The translations under genes were made by a program, and so were the position numbers. A stretch of DNA of 64,000 nt. It comes from Saprospiraceae bacterium. GTDB taxonomy: Bacteria; Bacteroidota; Bacteroidia; Chitinophagales; Saprospiraceae. The DNA lies in NCBI GenBank assembly GCA_020627705.1, contig JAHDGJ010000017.1, positions 1 to 64,000 of the forward strand. The letters run 5' to 3'. The notes beneath the pieces were generated by a model, which was not told the origin of the DNA, searched no databases, and was given only the letters and a program-made list of their open reading frames with translations. Below, in pieces: positions 44,399 to 54,009 of the stretch; the stretch's first letter is position 1; each line of letters opens with the position of its first letter.

Positions 44399-45561
44399 GA
44401 GTTAAGCATGCCGCGAAAGCATGTGAGGTATCCTTTGGCCATTTTATCCCAAGAATAATTTTGTTTGGTGTACCCGGCAAATTGCTGGCCATACTCCTCT
44501 AAGTTTGATTTGGCCAACCAAAGGTCAATGGTATTTTTCCAAGCCTCTGCATTGGAAGTTTGGACCATTACTCCATTGCCTTGATCTATTATGGCATCAC
44601 GGATTCCCTCTGTATTGGAAGCTAAAACTACCGTCCCACTCAAACAGGCCTCCAAAGCAACTAAGCCAAATCCTTCCAAATCTCCATCGATGTTTATGTT
44701 GGGCATAATAAATAAATCAGAAGCAGCCAAGCAAGATACCAATTCTCCAAAGGGGAGCTTACCTAAAGAAACTATTTTTGAGCTATACATTGGATCCTGC
44801 AACAATTGACGGATCGTTTCTTGGTCCGTAGGTATACCAAAAAGCAAGGTTATTTCTTTCGCAAGTTTGGAAGGAAGTAGCTTGAGTAATTTATCCTTCA
44901 AAGTGGCTTTTGTTTTGAAGGGACCAATCATGGCATACAGGACATCGTCGCCCAATTTGGGCAATACATTTTCGATAAACCAACTGAATCCTTTTCTTTT
45001 TACTGCTCGGCCCATGCTGATTAAAATGCGCTTCCCTTTGGGATCAACGCCTTTATCCAAGATTCGTTGATGCAAGACATTTAAATCTATTGGCATGTCG
45101 GAAATATCATGATCCACACCATTTGGAATCACATCTACCCTATCAGCATCAAATCCTCTTTTAATACATTCTTCTTTTGTTGCACTACTCACTGTGATAA
45201 CCTTATCATAGGCCTGCAACCGTTTAATCAAGCGTTTTTGAAAATAGCGATTGGGGAAAACCACATCCAAACCATGCAGAGTAACCACCGATTTGATGCC
45301 TTGCAAAGCAGTAATCCAACTGCATATCACACCAACTGTACCATCGTTACAATGAATAAGTTCGATCCCAGGGTTTTCGCTCAGGATTCGTTTAACCTTT
45401 CTTTTTAGACTCAAATAAAAAGAGAACACAGAACCCTTTCCATCAAATACAATTTTATGCACTTTCGCCTCGGCGGAAACACCCTTGATCAAATGAAAAC
45501 TTTGATTCTCCATCCCTCCAATGGAAGGTGGGTATTTATGTGTTATGAATAGGATCTCCAT
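44395..45561 (-). CDS. GT4-family glycosyltransferase
   Basis: The ATG giving MEILFITHKYPPSIGG makes 388 residues. A longer start would add 13 residues and run deeper into the upstream gene. GT4 signatures are ISMGRAVKRKGFSWFIENV (donor-binding) and EGFGLVALEACLSG (EX7E retaining motif). The acceptor is unknown. It overlaps the upstream flippase-like gene by 26 bases and ends opposite the response regulator with overlapping stop codons. With the second glycosyltransferase it probably builds a glycolipid. Confidence 0.9.
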   Translation of the reverse strand: MEILFITHKYPPSIGGMENQSFHLIKGVSAEAKVHKIVFDGKGSVFSFYLSLKRKVKRILSENPGIELIHCNDGTVGVICSWITALQGIKSVVTLHGLDVVFPNRYFQKRLIKRLQAYDKVITVSSATKEECIKRGFDADRVDVIPNGVDHDISDMPIDLNVLHQRILDKGVDPKGKRILISMGRAVKRKGFSWFIENVLPKLGDDVLYAMIGPFKTKATLKDKLLKLLPSKLAKEITLLFGIPTDQETIRQLLQDPMYSSKIVSLGKLPFGELVSCLAASDLFIMPNINIDGDLEGFGLVALEACLSGTVVLASNTEGIRDAIIDQGNGVMVQTSNAEAWKNTIDLWLAKSNLEEYGQQFAGYTKQNYSWDKMAKGYLTCFRGMLNS

Positions 45562-46516
45562 TGCCAGTATCTGCTGCTTTCTTATATTTTCTTTCGACAA
45601 AGAAATAAAGAATAAATCCGATCAACAACCAAAAGAGCTGTTTTGCCCTACGCATCACACATATAAACAACCAGGTGGCATTATCAGCTACGTCTATAGC
45701 AAGTAAGAATATTTTGTTTACATATTCTTCAAACCCAATTTGGCCTGGGATAAAAGCTCCAAAACTTTTAAAGGTAACAATGCCCATATCTAGAAATAAA
45801 ACTGGAAAAAAGTCAATGGCTTTTTCGATAAAGTAAAAAAGAAGATAAAACTCTAAAGCTCCAACAATCCAATGCGCACAGCTAAAAAAGAAGATAATGC
45901 CCAGGTTTTTATTTTGTTGGAAAGATCTAAAGGTCTCCACCAAAAATTCCACAAATTTTTTCCAAAAGGCATATTTGTATTCTGTTTTTGATTCTCCTTT
46001 TACGACAATGCTTTTGGCCAAATTGTAAAACAAATAAAGAATCCCTATTAAGGCAAGATTGATGAGAACCACCATGGGTAAAGAGATTCTCTTGGCAGTG
46101 TACAAAAAGATACTGGAGATAACCACAAACAAAATGATCAAGCTAAATACCAACATGCCTCTAGACAACACCACAGATTGCAATCCATCTTTAGAACTTA
46201 CTCCTCTTTTATTGAGCAAGTAAATTTTAGCCGCCTCTCCTCCGATTATACTTGTCGGATTAAAAATCGTTACATTTTCGCCTATCAATCGCAGATAAAA
46301 CAACTCGATCATCGAGAGCTTATTTTCGGGAAAGCTATATTTCCAAGCGATGGAAGCCATAAGGTACGATGTCCCCGTAGCAAGAATGATATAAATGAAA
46401 TCCCAACCAACCTTTTTTATCGAAGCCCAAATGGTGCTCATGTCTGCATTGGCTATAAAAAACCCAAGGCTGACCAATAAAATAGCAGCAATAATATATT
46501 TCCAGTAGTTTTTCAA
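45536..46516 (-). CDS. Flippase-like/LPG-synthase-type membrane protein
   Basis: This 326-residue multi-pass inner-membrane protein has about eight hydrophobic helices and the family motif region FNPTSIIGGEAAKIYLLNKRG (about residues 85-105, here cut short: IIGGEAAKIYLL). The lysylphosphatidylglycerol synthase transmembrane family is linked to lipid or glycolipid movement. Its position between two GT4 enzymes suggests it helps translocate or assemble a lipid-linked sugar. It overlaps the downstream glycosyltransferase by 26 bases. Confidence 0.85.
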   Translation of the reverse strand: MKNYWKYIIAAILLVSLGFFIANADMSTIWASIKKVGWDFIYIILATGTSYLMASIAWKYSFPENKLSMIELFYLRLIGENVTIFNPTSIIGGEAAKIYLLNKRGVSSKDGLQSVVLSRGMLVFSLIILFVVISSIFLYTAKRISLPMVVLINLALIGILYLFYNLAKSIVVKGESKTEYKYAFWKKFVEFLVETFRSFQQNKNLGIIFFFSCAHWIVGALEFYLLFYFIEKAIDFFPVLFLDMGIVTFKSFGAFIPGQIGFEEYVNKIFLLAIDVADNATWLFICVMRRAKQLFWLLIGFILYFFVERKYKKAADTGNGDPIHNT

Positions 46517-46531
46517 CGCTGTGAAGATAAT

Positions 46532-47695
46532 TTAAGAATCTTGAGATTCTTGATATAATCGACGAAGATCTGCGAAATACCTATCAGTCAAATAATCCCA
46601 ACTCAAGTTTTGGGTGTATTTGATGCCTTCCTCTTTCATTTTAGCATATAATATGTTGTCTGATAAGAGCAATTTGATTTTGTCTACATAAGCCTGAGAA
46701 TTGTGACTCTCCACCAAAAACCCAGAGATTCCGTCTTTTATAATACCTGTAGGTCCTCCTTTGTTCGCGGCGACAGAAGGTATTCCTGAGGCCATGGCTT
46801 CGGTTACGACATTGCCGTAGGTTTCGGTATCTGAAGGGAAAAGAAAAACATCGCTTGATGCATATACCTTGGATAATGCCTCATGTGTCAGCGCACCCAA
46901 ATAAATGGCCTCAGGCATTCGTTCCTTTAATCCTTGTCCAGCGGCTCCATCCCCTGCCACAATCAAATTAAAATCTGCCCCTTGTTGGCGAGATAAATTA
47001 TAAATCTGAATGAGGGTTTCTAAATTTTTCTCCCAAACCAATCGGCTGGCAAACAGCACATTGGCGTTTTTGTTGCCTGTTTTGGATTGTATAAAAGCGA
47101 GGTCTCTTTTTTCTGGATTGAAAATTTTGGAGTCAATCCCACGTGGCCATAAGGAGCAATTGGAAGTATCAATATCTAAGGTTTGAAAATCCTCAAGAAT
47201 CCCTTCCACAGGCACATATACAATGTCGCACTTTTCGTACAATGATTTGGTCATCGCAGTAATCCTGGCCTCTACAAACGGGATCAATGGTTTAAAAAAT
47301 CGGAAGTAATATTTAACATAGCTCACAAAATGGGTATGATAAATAGTAGTAAGGGGCAGCTTGTTTTTCTTGGCATATTTCGCCCCATAATTTCCCAACA
47401 TGGACGGATTGGAAATATGAATCAGATCTGGCTTAAATGCAGCTAATTCCTTTTTTAGTACCCTACGGCTCATAATTGGGACCGTTGCGCGATACGGGTC
47501 ATTCATGGGCATTCGGATTGAAGAAAGCTTCACATAGGTATTGCCCTTCTCGTCTTGAGGCGCCAATCCTGTTAGAAACAAGAAATCAAAATGCTCCTTT
47601 GGAATTCTCCGAACGATTTGCTGTATAGTTCGTATGCATCCGTCAAAGTCCTCTAATAATATATCTGCAAAAAAAGCTACTCTAATTTTACGCAT
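46532..47695 (-). CDS. GT4-family glycosyltransferase, first gene of the cluster
   Basis: The 387-residue enzyme shows a GT4 donor site (FASRLVWEKNLETLIQIY) and EX7E motif (SDTETYGNVVTEAMASG), with an N-terminal GT-B half containing HISNPSMLGNYGAKYA. A real Shine-Dalgarno sequence, AGGAG, precedes the start, unusual in this window. The next gene is 15 bases downstream. A mannosyl- or glucosyl-diacylglycerol type of product would fit, but this is inference. Confidence 0.9.
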   Translation of the reverse strand: MRKIRVAFFADILLEDFDGCIRTIQQIVRRIPKEHFDFLFLTGLAPQDEKGNTYVKLSSIRMPMNDPYRATVPIMSRRVLKKELAAFKPDLIHISNPSMLGNYGAKYAKKNKLPLTTIYHTHFVSYVKYYFRFFKPLIPFVEARITAMTKSLYEKCDIVYVPVEGILEDFQTLDIDTSNCSLWPRGIDSKIFNPEKRDLAFIQSKTGNKNANVLFASRLVWEKNLETLIQIYNLSRQQGADFNLIVAGDGAAGQGLKERMPEAIYLGALTHEALSKVYASSDVFLFPSDTETYGNVVTEAMASGIPSVAANKGGPTGIIKDGISGFLVESHNSQAYVDKIKLLLSDNILYAKMKEEGIKYTQNLSWDYLTDRYFADLRRLYQESQDS

Positions 47696-47803
47696 TTCTC
47701 CTGATGCTTGGCAATAACTCCAAAATAAAATTGTGGTTCAATAGCCCGAAATTATGCAATAAAATTAATGATTGCCTTTATATTGTAATACGAAAACAAG
47801 ATC

Positions 47804-48634
47804 ATGCAAACCAATAGTTTAAGTATACCTAATTCGGATCATCAATTGTTTACATACCAATGGCAAGCAGACAAGCCAATGGCTAATATCTTGATCGTAC
47901 ATGGCGGGTTTGAACATGCAGGCAGATATCAAGAAGTGGCTAATTTTTATTCGAAAAACAACTTCAATGTTTTTGCTTACGACCAACGTTTCCATGGCCA
48001 ATCTTCTGGTGAAAGAGGTTACTTTTCGTCTTTTCAACATTTGGTCGATGATTTAAATATTGCTAAAGCATGGGCTTTTAAAAATTCTGAACTTCCAAAT
48101 TTTGTGTTGAGTCATAGCTTGGGAGGTCTTACGACTTTTTTAAATACCATTGAAAAAAATCCTGGTCCAAAAATCAAAGGATATGTTTTTAGTGCTCCTG
48201 GTTTGATCATTGACCCAAACCTTTCTCCCATATTGCAAAAGCTTTCAGGAGTTTTGGGCAGAATAATGCCAAAGCTTTCGACCATTTCCTTAGATTCTAA
48301 TTTTGTCAGTCGGGATCAAAACGTCAGGGACAAATACAATTCGGACCCCTTAAATTACAGAGGGAAAATCAAAGCCAAAACAGGCTTCGAGGTCCTAAAA
48401 TTTACCAAAAAAGCACAAGAGTCACTTTCCAAATTTGAAGATCCTTTTATTGTGCTTCAAGGGACGGATGACAAACTTATCGATCCGAGTGCATGCGAAG
48501 CACTCTACTCAAAAGCCCGCAGCAAGGATAAAAGCCTCAAACAATATCCTGGATTATATCATGAGATTCTAAACGAACCCGAAAGAGAAACAGTCTATCG
48601 AGACATATTAGATTGGTTGCAAGAAAGAATTTGA
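47804..48634 (+). CDS. Alpha/beta hydrolase, monoacylglycerol lipase-like
   Basis: This 276-residue protein has ILIVHGGFEHAGRYQ (oxyanion), YDQRFHGQSSGERGYF, the elbow VLSHSLGGLTTF, an Asp in LQGTDDKLIDP and the His of YPGLYHEILNEPE. These match the monoglyceride lipase/lysophospholipase group. There is no signal peptide, so a cytoplasmic or membrane-peripheral role in lipid turnover is likely. It is divergent from the GT4 cluster, with no exact -7 element upstream. Confidence 0.9.
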   Translation: MQTNSLSIPNSDHQLFTYQWQADKPMANILIVHGGFEHAGRYQEVANFYSKNNFNVFAYDQRFHGQSSGERGYFSSFQHLVDDLNIAKAWAFKNSELPNFVLSHSLGGLTTFLNTIEKNPGPKIKGYVFSAPGLIIDPNLSPILQKLSGVLGRIMPKLSTISLDSNFVSRDQNVRDKYNSDPLNYRGKIKAKTGFEVLKFTKKAQESLSKFEDPFIVLQGTDDKLIDPSACEALYSKARSKDKSLKQYPGLYHEILNEPERETVYRDILDWLQERI

Positions 48635-48744
48635 ATTCTTAAATTCTGACACTTCTGTGAAATGACTTGGATGCCGATGTCGTTTTAGAGACTTGACAAC
48701 CTCCCTACTCCTTTCTTTATTGGACTACTTTTAAGTGGTATCAT

Positions 48745-49572
48745 ATGAAAGGATTGTACACGATATTGCTCCCTATTTTTAGTCTTGTATTTGTGCATTG
48801 TACACCAAAGCATCAAACATGTCCAGTGGCTCAAAAGGATCGCTTTTTGCATATCGCGCATTGCTACTCTTCTCAACCTGATCGTGTTTTGCAACAAGTA
48901 GAAAAATTAGATTTTGACTGTCAAGATCTTCTTTTACTCGGTGGGGATTTATTACTCAACAGCTCAAAAGAAAAAAAACACTTAGATTATTTGGATCACA
49001 AGTTTGACCTATCCAATCCAAACACACTATGGAGTGTCGGAAATCATGATGCCCAAAACGAAACTCAAATCAGCCATTTTACAAAGCGGCAAACATACTA
49101 TCACTACAGATGGAAAGACATTTCATTTGTTGTACTCAACACCGAATTAAACGGGGGTGATATATTGGGAGAGCAGTTGCAGTTGCTCCAAAATGTAACG
49201 GATACCCTTGCTCATGCCAAGTATTTAATGATCCTCCATCACAAATTGATTTGGCTGCATGGAGAATACAGCTTGGAAGTTTTAAGCAAGTACTTTTCTA
49301 ATGGCCCAATTGGCGAGTGTGCCTTTTGTATTAAAAAAAACAATTTTTACGAAAAAATATATCCCAAATTGGTGCAGGTCGAACGCAAAGGAATCAATGT
49401 CATTTGCCTTGGCGGGGATATTGGAAAATTTACCAACGAATTTGAATACAAAACAAAGGAAGGTATAGATTTTATCGCATCAGGAATGGCAGACAGGAAT
49501 GATAATAAGGTACTTCAGTTTGAATATGATCCTCTTACTTCAGTTTTAAATTGGAAATATCTCGATATATAA
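48745..49572 (+). CDS. Metallophosphoesterase-like lipoprotein with altered first motif
   Basis: This 275-residue protein has a lipobox FVHC (Cys19). Calcineurin-like metal motifs LLLGGDLLL, SVGNHDAQ, LMILHHKLIW and CLGGDIGKF are present. The first motif, normally DxH, reads FLHIAHCYSS: the His survives but the Asp is gone. It may bind only one metal, or use another residue. The substrate is unknown. The 3' end is followed by a terminator shared with icd. Confidence 0.8.
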   Translation: MKGLYTILLPIFSLVFVHCTPKHQTCPVAQKDRFLHIAHCYSSQPDRVLQQVEKLDFDCQDLLLLGGDLLLNSSKEKKHLDYLDHKFDLSNPNTLWSVGNHDAQNETQISHFTKRQTYYHYRWKDISFVVLNTELNGGDILGEQLQLLQNVTDTLAHAKYLMILHHKLIWLHGEYSLEVLSKYFSNGPIGECAFCIKKNNFYEKIYPKLVQVERKGINVICLGGDIGKFTNEFEYKTKEGIDFIASGMADRNDNKVLQFEYDPLTSVLNWKYLDI

Positions 49573-49604
49573 AAAAGGCCCACAAAATTTGCAGGCCTTT
49601 TTTT
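49571..49604. terminator. Bidirectional terminator between the phosphoesterase and icd
   Basis: AAAAAAGGCC pairs with GGCCTTTTTT around a 13-base loop, giving T-runs in both directions between convergent genes. Confidence 0.85.
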
Positions 49605-49620
49605 ATTAATCAATGACATC

Positions 49621-50847
49621 TTACATGTGCTTGATAATCTCATCTCCAAATTCCGAACATTTTAATAAGGTTGCTCCCTTCATTAAACGTTCAAAATCAT
49701 AGGTTACTCTTTTTGATTTTATGGCACCTTTCATTCCCTTTTCAATAATCTTTCCTGCTTTTTTCCATCCCATATAATCCAACATCATCACTCCTGATAA
49801 AATAACTGAGCTCGGATTAACTTTATCTTGACCCGCATATTTTGGAGCCGTACCATGCGTTGCTTCAAACACACCTATACCTGTTTCGTAATTTATATTT
49901 GCGCCTGGAGCGATCCCGATTCCTCCTACGGCAGCTGCAAGAGCATCAGAGATATAATCTCCATTGAGGTTTAAGGTCGCAATATGATCATATTCTGCAG
50001 GTCTCAATAGGATTTGCTGCAAGAAGGCATCTGCGATCACATCTTTAATGATCAATTCGCCATACTTGGTCTTGATAACTTGCCATGGTCCACCATCCAA
50101 GTCTTCTGCACCAAATTCTTTTTTAGCTAGTTCGTATCCCCATGCCTTAAATTGACCTTCAGTAAACTTCATAATGTTACCCTTATGTACGAGAGTAACT
50201 GATTTCTTCTTTCTCGCAATGGCATCATTTATCGCTGCACGTACAATACGCTCGGTTCCTTCAACAGAAACAGGCTTGATACCGATAGAAGCTGTTTTAG
50301 GGAAACGAATGGAAGTAGCGCCCATTTCGTTGATAATGAAATCCTTTACTTTTTCATTCTCCTCCGTGCCATGCATGTATTCAATACCAGCATAGATGTC
50401 TTCTGTATTTTCTCTAAAGATGGTCATGTCGACCAATTTTGGTTGCTTCACTGGTGAAGGCACACCTCTGTACCACTTGACTGGTCTTACACATGCGTAT
50501 AAATCAAGCTTTTGTCTGATCGCCACATTAAGTGATCTAAAACCTCCTCCAACTGGAGTAGTCAAAGGACCTTTGATCGCAACCAGATGCTCTCTAATGG
50601 TATCGATAGTTTCGTTTGGCAACCAATCTCCTGCACTTCTAGCATTCGCTTTTTCGCCCGCATAAACTTCTTTCCAATGTATTTTTCTTTTTCCTCCAAA
50701 CGCTTTTTCCACGGCAGCATCTAAAACCTTTTGGGCAGCTGCCCAGATATCTGGACCAATACCATCTCCCTCGATAAATGGGATGATCGGATTGTCAGGA
50801 ACTTGTATTTTCTTTCTTCTTGACAAGGTGATTTTTTGACCACTCAT
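49621..50847 (-). CDS. icd: NADP-dependent isocitrate dehydrogenase
   Basis: Icd oxidises isocitrate to 2-oxoglutarate in the TCA cycle. Motifs: [17 protein letters not shown] (substrate Ser loop), [33 protein letters not shown] and [17 protein letters not shown]. The ATG giving [13 protein letters not shown] (408 residues) is chosen. The ATG 12 codons upstream would place the start inside a -7 element (TACTTTTG, 50881-50888). The length is normal for the bacterial homodimer. Confidence 0.96.
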   Translation of the reverse strand: MSGQKITLSRRKKIQVPDNPIIPFIEGDGIGPDIWAAAQKVLDAAVEKAFGGKRKIHWKEVYAGEKANARSAGDWLPNETIDTIREHLVAIKGPLTTPVGGGFRSLNVAIRQKLDLYACVRPVKWYRGVPSPVKQPKLVDMTIFRENTEDIYAGIEYMHGTEENEKVKDFIINEMGATSIRFPKTASIGIKPVSVEGTERIVRAAINDAIARKKKSVTLVHKGNIMKFTEGQFKAWGYELAKKEFGAEDLDGGPWQVIKTKYGELIIKDVIADAFLQQILLRPAEYDHIATLNLNGDYISDALAAAVGGIGIAPGANINYETGIGVFEATHGTAPKYAGQDKVNPSSVILSGVMMLDYMGWKKAGKIIEKGMKGAIKSKRVTYDFERLMKGATLLKCSEFGDEIIKHM

Positions 50848-50880
50848 ATGTTTGATTTTGAATTTTCTAAAAATAAGCCA

Positions 50881-50888
50881 CAAAAGTA
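50881..50888 (-). promoter_or_regulatory. -7 element of icd
   Basis: CAAAAGTA on the plus strand reads TACTTTTG on the minus strand (exact TAnnTTTG), 34 bases before the chosen icd ATG. No -33 TTG stands out at the usual spacing. Confidence 0.45.
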
Positions 50889-50985
50889 AGCAAAAAGGTA
50901 CAAGATACCCTGCGGTATTCGAGGTTTGGGTACAATATCACATTATCTAATTAACTTTACACATTACATAAACTCCTAATACATT

Positions 50986-52008
50986 TTGAATCCAAATTTA
51001 GATCCTAGCGAATCCAATCTTTCTTCGGAAGAACGCCAGTTCGAAAAAGCATTGCGGCCATCTGGGTTGAATGAATTTTCTGGACAACAAAAAATTGTAG
51101 ACAATCTGGAGGTTTTTATTCAAGCGGCCAAGCTGCGTGACGAAGCATTAGATCACGTACTGTTGCACGGCCCACCAGGATTGGGTAAAACAACTTTATC
51201 TCATATCATTTCTAACGAATTGGGTGCACAACTTAAAATGACTTCTGGTCCTGTGTTAGAAAAACCTGGAGATTTAGCTGGTTTGTTGACCAATCTTGAC
51301 GCAAAAGATGTATTGTTCATTGACGAAATTCATAGACTCAATAACGTTGTGGAAGAGTATTTATACTCAGCCATGGAAGATTATCGCATAGATATCATGA
51401 TTGACAGTGGCCCGAATGCTCGATCTATTCAACTAAGTATTGAGCCTTTTACCCTAATTGGTGCGACTACTCGAATGGGGCTTTTGACTTCGCCTATGCG
51501 GGCACGTTTTGGCATCACTTGTCACCTTGACTATTATGATATTGCGACACTGGAAAAAATCCTAATTCGTTCGGCGACCATTTTGGGCATCGAAATGGAT
51601 GCGAAAGGGTGCCATGAAATTGCTAGAAGAAGTCGGGGGACTCCTCGGATAGCAAATGCATTGTTGCGAAGGATAAGGGATTTTGCCATGATCAAAGGCA
51701 ATGGAACCATTGATCAAGAAATTGCCAATTATGGCCTAGATGCTTTGAATGTAGATCAATCCGGTTTGGACGAAATGGACAATAAAATCCTATCAACCAT
51801 TATTGAAAAATTTAATGGTGGTCCTGTTGGCTTATCAACCATAGCTACCGCAGTGGCGGAAGAAGCTGGAACGATTGAAGAGGTTCATGAACCCTTTTTG
51901 ATTATGGAAGGATTTATTCAGCGAACCAAAAGAGGACGAGAAGCAACCAAAAAAGCCTTTAATCATTTGGGCATCAAACCCCCAACCAAAAATGGTCAGC
52001 TGTTTTAA
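50986..52008 (+). CDS. ruvB: Holliday junction branch-migration ATPase RuvB
   Basis: RuvB drives Holliday-junction branch migration with RuvA. This 340-residue protein has Walker [10 protein letters not shown], Walker [10 protein letters not shown], sensor and arginine-finger segments [18 protein letters not shown] and a C-terminal winged helix ending [13 protein letters not shown]. The only plausible start is a TTG giving [11 protein letters not shown]. No in-frame ATG exists upstream before a stop or downstream before the ATPase core. ruvA and ruvC are not adjacent. Confidence 0.97.
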   Translation: MNPNLDPSESNLSSEERQFEKALRPSGLNEFSGQQKIVDNLEVFIQAAKLRDEALDHVLLHGPPGLGKTTLSHIISNELGAQLKMTSGPVLEKPGDLAGLLTNLDAKDVLFIDEIHRLNNVVEEYLYSAMEDYRIDIMIDSGPNARSIQLSIEPFTLIGATTRMGLLTSPMRARFGITCHLDYYDIATLEKILIRSATILGIEMDAKGCHEIARRSRGTPRIANALLRRIRDFAMIKGNGTIDQEIANYGLDALNVDQSGLDEMDNKILSTIIEKFNGGPVGLSTIATAVAEEAGTIEEVHEPFLIMEGFIQRTKRGREATKKAFNHLGIKPPTKNGQLF

Positions 52009-52009
52009 G

Positions 52010-52056
52010 ATACCTTGTACCCTGTACCTTGTAACCTGCACCTTACACCTTGTACT
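52010..52056 (+). repeat. Short imperfect tandem repeat after ruvB
   Basis: About five copies of an A/C-C-T-T/G-T-A-C-C type unit run in succession (ATACCTTGTACC, CTGTACC, TTGTAACC, TGCACC, CACCTTGTAC). Upstream of ruvB the inverted form GGTACAAGATACC occurs at 50897-50909. Such CTTGTACC-type runs are seen between genes in some Bacteroidota. The function is unknown. Confidence 0.6.
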
Positions 52057-52069
52057 TACAATCTTTCAT

Positions 52070-52390
52070 TTATGCTTGTCCCGCAGCACTAAAATTCATA
52101 GGGGGCATAAATTGCTCTGGCTCTTCAACCTGTCCGTGTTGGCTTTCGTATTTTTTGATATTCTCATTTAAAGCACGCATCAATCGTTTGGCATGCATAG
52201 GAGTCAGTATAACTCTAGACTTTACTTTGGCCTTGGGTACGTTGGGAACCAAACGGATAAAATCTACCACAAATTCTGATTGCGAATGTGAAATAATTGC
52301 CAAATTTGAATAAATACCTTCGGCTACTTCCTCTGGTAATTCAATATTGATTTGACCTTTCTTGGGGGCATTTTTTTGTTCCTTTGCCAT
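52070..52390 (-). CDS. DUF3467 domain protein
   Basis: The 106-residue protein reads as the DUF3467 family: QINIELPEEVAEGIYSNLAIISHSQ near the start and VDFIRLVPNVPKAKVKSRVILTP-type strands (about 40-62), then the HAKRLMRALNENIKKYE helix. It is small and soluble, with no signal peptide. The family's role is unknown. It is divergent from the methyltransferase gene downstream on the plus strand. Confidence 0.88.
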   Translation of the reverse strand: MAKEQKNAPKKGQINIELPEEVAEGIYSNLAIISHSQSEFVVDFIRLVPNVPKAKVKSRVILTPMHAKRLMRALNENIKKYESQHGQVEEPEQFMPPMNFSAAGQA

Positions 52391-52451
52391 CTATTTAGCT
52401 TTGAGTTATAACAATAAAACTACAATTTAGTTAAGCAAATATTTAAGGACT

Positions 52452-53243
52452 ATGTCAGATTATCTAGAAATTAACCGTGCGCTCTGGAACGATAAATTAG
52501 AGGCACATCTAGCCTCCAAGATGTACGATATGGAAGCATTCCGAAATGGTAAGAACTCGGTGGATGAAATAGTGCTGAACGAAATAGGCGATGTTTCCGG
52601 TAAATCCCTTTTGCATCTGCAATGCCATTTTGGCCAAGATACCCTGTCTTTTTCGCGTATGGGTGCCAGAGCCACTGGACTAGATCTTTCCGACAAATGC
52701 ATAGCAAAGGCCAAAGAATTAGCCAAAGAGCTCCATTTGGATACACAATTTATATGTGGCAATGTGTTGGATACCAGAAAATTAGTTCACGACCAATTTG
52801 ATATTGTCTTTACTAGTTATGGGACTATAGTTTGGCTTCCTGATCTTACGCAATGGGCAAAAGTGATCAGTCAAAGTTTAGTACAAGGTGGAATATTCTA
52901 TATGGCCGAATTTCATCCTTTGATTCAAATGTTTGATTATCCTAAAGAAGATATTACGTATCCATATTTCAACAGTGGCAAATTTGTCGAAGAATCTGAA
53001 GGCACTTATGCAGATACTACAGCTAATCTAAAGGGCACTGAGGTGTTTTGGTTTCACAGTTTGGGAGAAATATTTAAAGTCCTTAGAGGGCAAGGATTGG
53101 AGTTGCTTCATTTCGACGAACACGACTATTCGCCTTACGATTGCTTTGGAAACAGCGTGGAGTTTAGTCCAGGTAAGTATCGATTCGGGAGCTTCAAATA
53201 CCCAATTCCCCATGTTTACAGCATGAAATGGCGTAAAAATTAA
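52452..53243 (+). CDS. Class I SAM-dependent methyltransferase
   Basis: The 263-residue protein has the SAM-binding loop SLLHLQCHFGQDTLSFSRMG (about 50-69), the acidic ATGLDLSDKC and CGNVLD residues, and the motif IVFTSYGTIVWL typical of the fold. The target is unknown. Family members modify quinones, natural products or small metabolites. No close partner gene suggests a pathway. It is a single-gene unit. Confidence 0.85.
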   Translation: MSDYLEINRALWNDKLEAHLASKMYDMEAFRNGKNSVDEIVLNEIGDVSGKSLLHLQCHFGQDTLSFSRMGARATGLDLSDKCIAKAKELAKELHLDTQFICGNVLDTRKLVHDQFDIVFTSYGTIVWLPDLTQWAKVISQSLVQGGIFYMAEFHPLIQMFDYPKEDITYPYFNSGKFVEESEGTYADTTANLKGTEVFWFHSLGEIFKVLRGQGLELLHFDEHDYSPYDCFGNSVEFSPGKYRFGSFKYPIPHVYSMKWRKN

Positions 53244-53404
53244 CATATTTAATTTTTACCTATACGACATAAATTGATACATAATGCAAAGACAACCAGA
53301 ACTTTAAAACAAGTATTATCTATCTGATTATCTGATATTTACATATCCGTCATTTTCATCATAAATAATTCTTTTTCTCTTTTATTTTGAATTACTTTTA
53401 TAGC

Positions 53405-53420
53405 ATCAGAGCAGTCTGAT
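53405..53420. promoter_or_regulatory. Perfect dyad in the gap before the PKD-like gene
   Basis: ATCAGA-GCAG-TCTGAT is a 6-4-6 palindrome about 75 bases before the next ATG, in a 250-base gap with no gene. It may be an operator. No TAnnTTTG element is close by, only a near-match TATTTTG at about 53382. Confidence 0.4.
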
Positions 53421-53494
53421 ACCCAAACCCGATTTAAAAACTGAAGCCTTGTATTCCCAAAATACGATGGTCTTCCCAAACCGATTACGCTTCT

Positions 53495-53956
53495 ATGAAG
53501 CACAACCAAAAACAGTTTTTCCTTCCCCAAGAAGGAAAGTCCCTAAGTGAGTATTGCATACTCTTCTCTTTTGCTTTTCTTGGTATTATAGGTTCAACGT
53601 ATATGTTGAAAAACTGTCAACAATCCAGTACGCATCGTATAATAAGTTCTCAATCACATACTTTATTAGCCGATCAATCTTTGGTTGATAAATCAAAAAA
53701 TAAAGTACTCGAGATCTCCGGTGATTTTACTCAAAACTCACCTATCGGATTTGCTGTGAGCGATGAAAAGGTGAACCAACAATTTCTTATTGATTTTGGA
53801 AATGGCGAAAAGAAACTAATGTCAGATCCCAAAATATTCTATTCTTACAATACCCCTGGGAATTATAAAATTCAGTTGGTTGCCCTTCAAAAAGATCAAA
53901 TGAAGCTTGTTGAAAGCAGAAATGTCTTGATTTCTCAGAAAAACATGTACAATTAA
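53495..53956 (+). CDS. Single-pass membrane protein with PKD-like domain
   Basis: The 153 residues contain one transmembrane segment (about 20-37, YCILFSFAFLGIIGSTYML) and an external region with a PKD-like sandwich (about 90-150: FLIDFGNGEKKLMSD, FYSYNTPGNYKIQLVAL). PKD modules usually bind protein or glycan. No family name is certain. It lies 53 bases before the PspC-like gene. Confidence 0.7.
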   Translation: MKHNQKQFFLPQEGKSLSEYCILFSFAFLGIIGSTYMLKNCQQSSTHRIISSQSHTLLADQSLVDKSKNKVLEISGDFTQNSPIGFAVSDEKVNQQFLIDFGNGEKKLMSDPKIFYSYNTPGNYKIQLVALQKDQMKLVESRNVLISQKNMYN

Positions 53957-54009
53957 ACCATTTTCCTTCTCGTTCGTTTGTTTGAAAGTGATTAACTTCC
54001 TTTTAAGCA

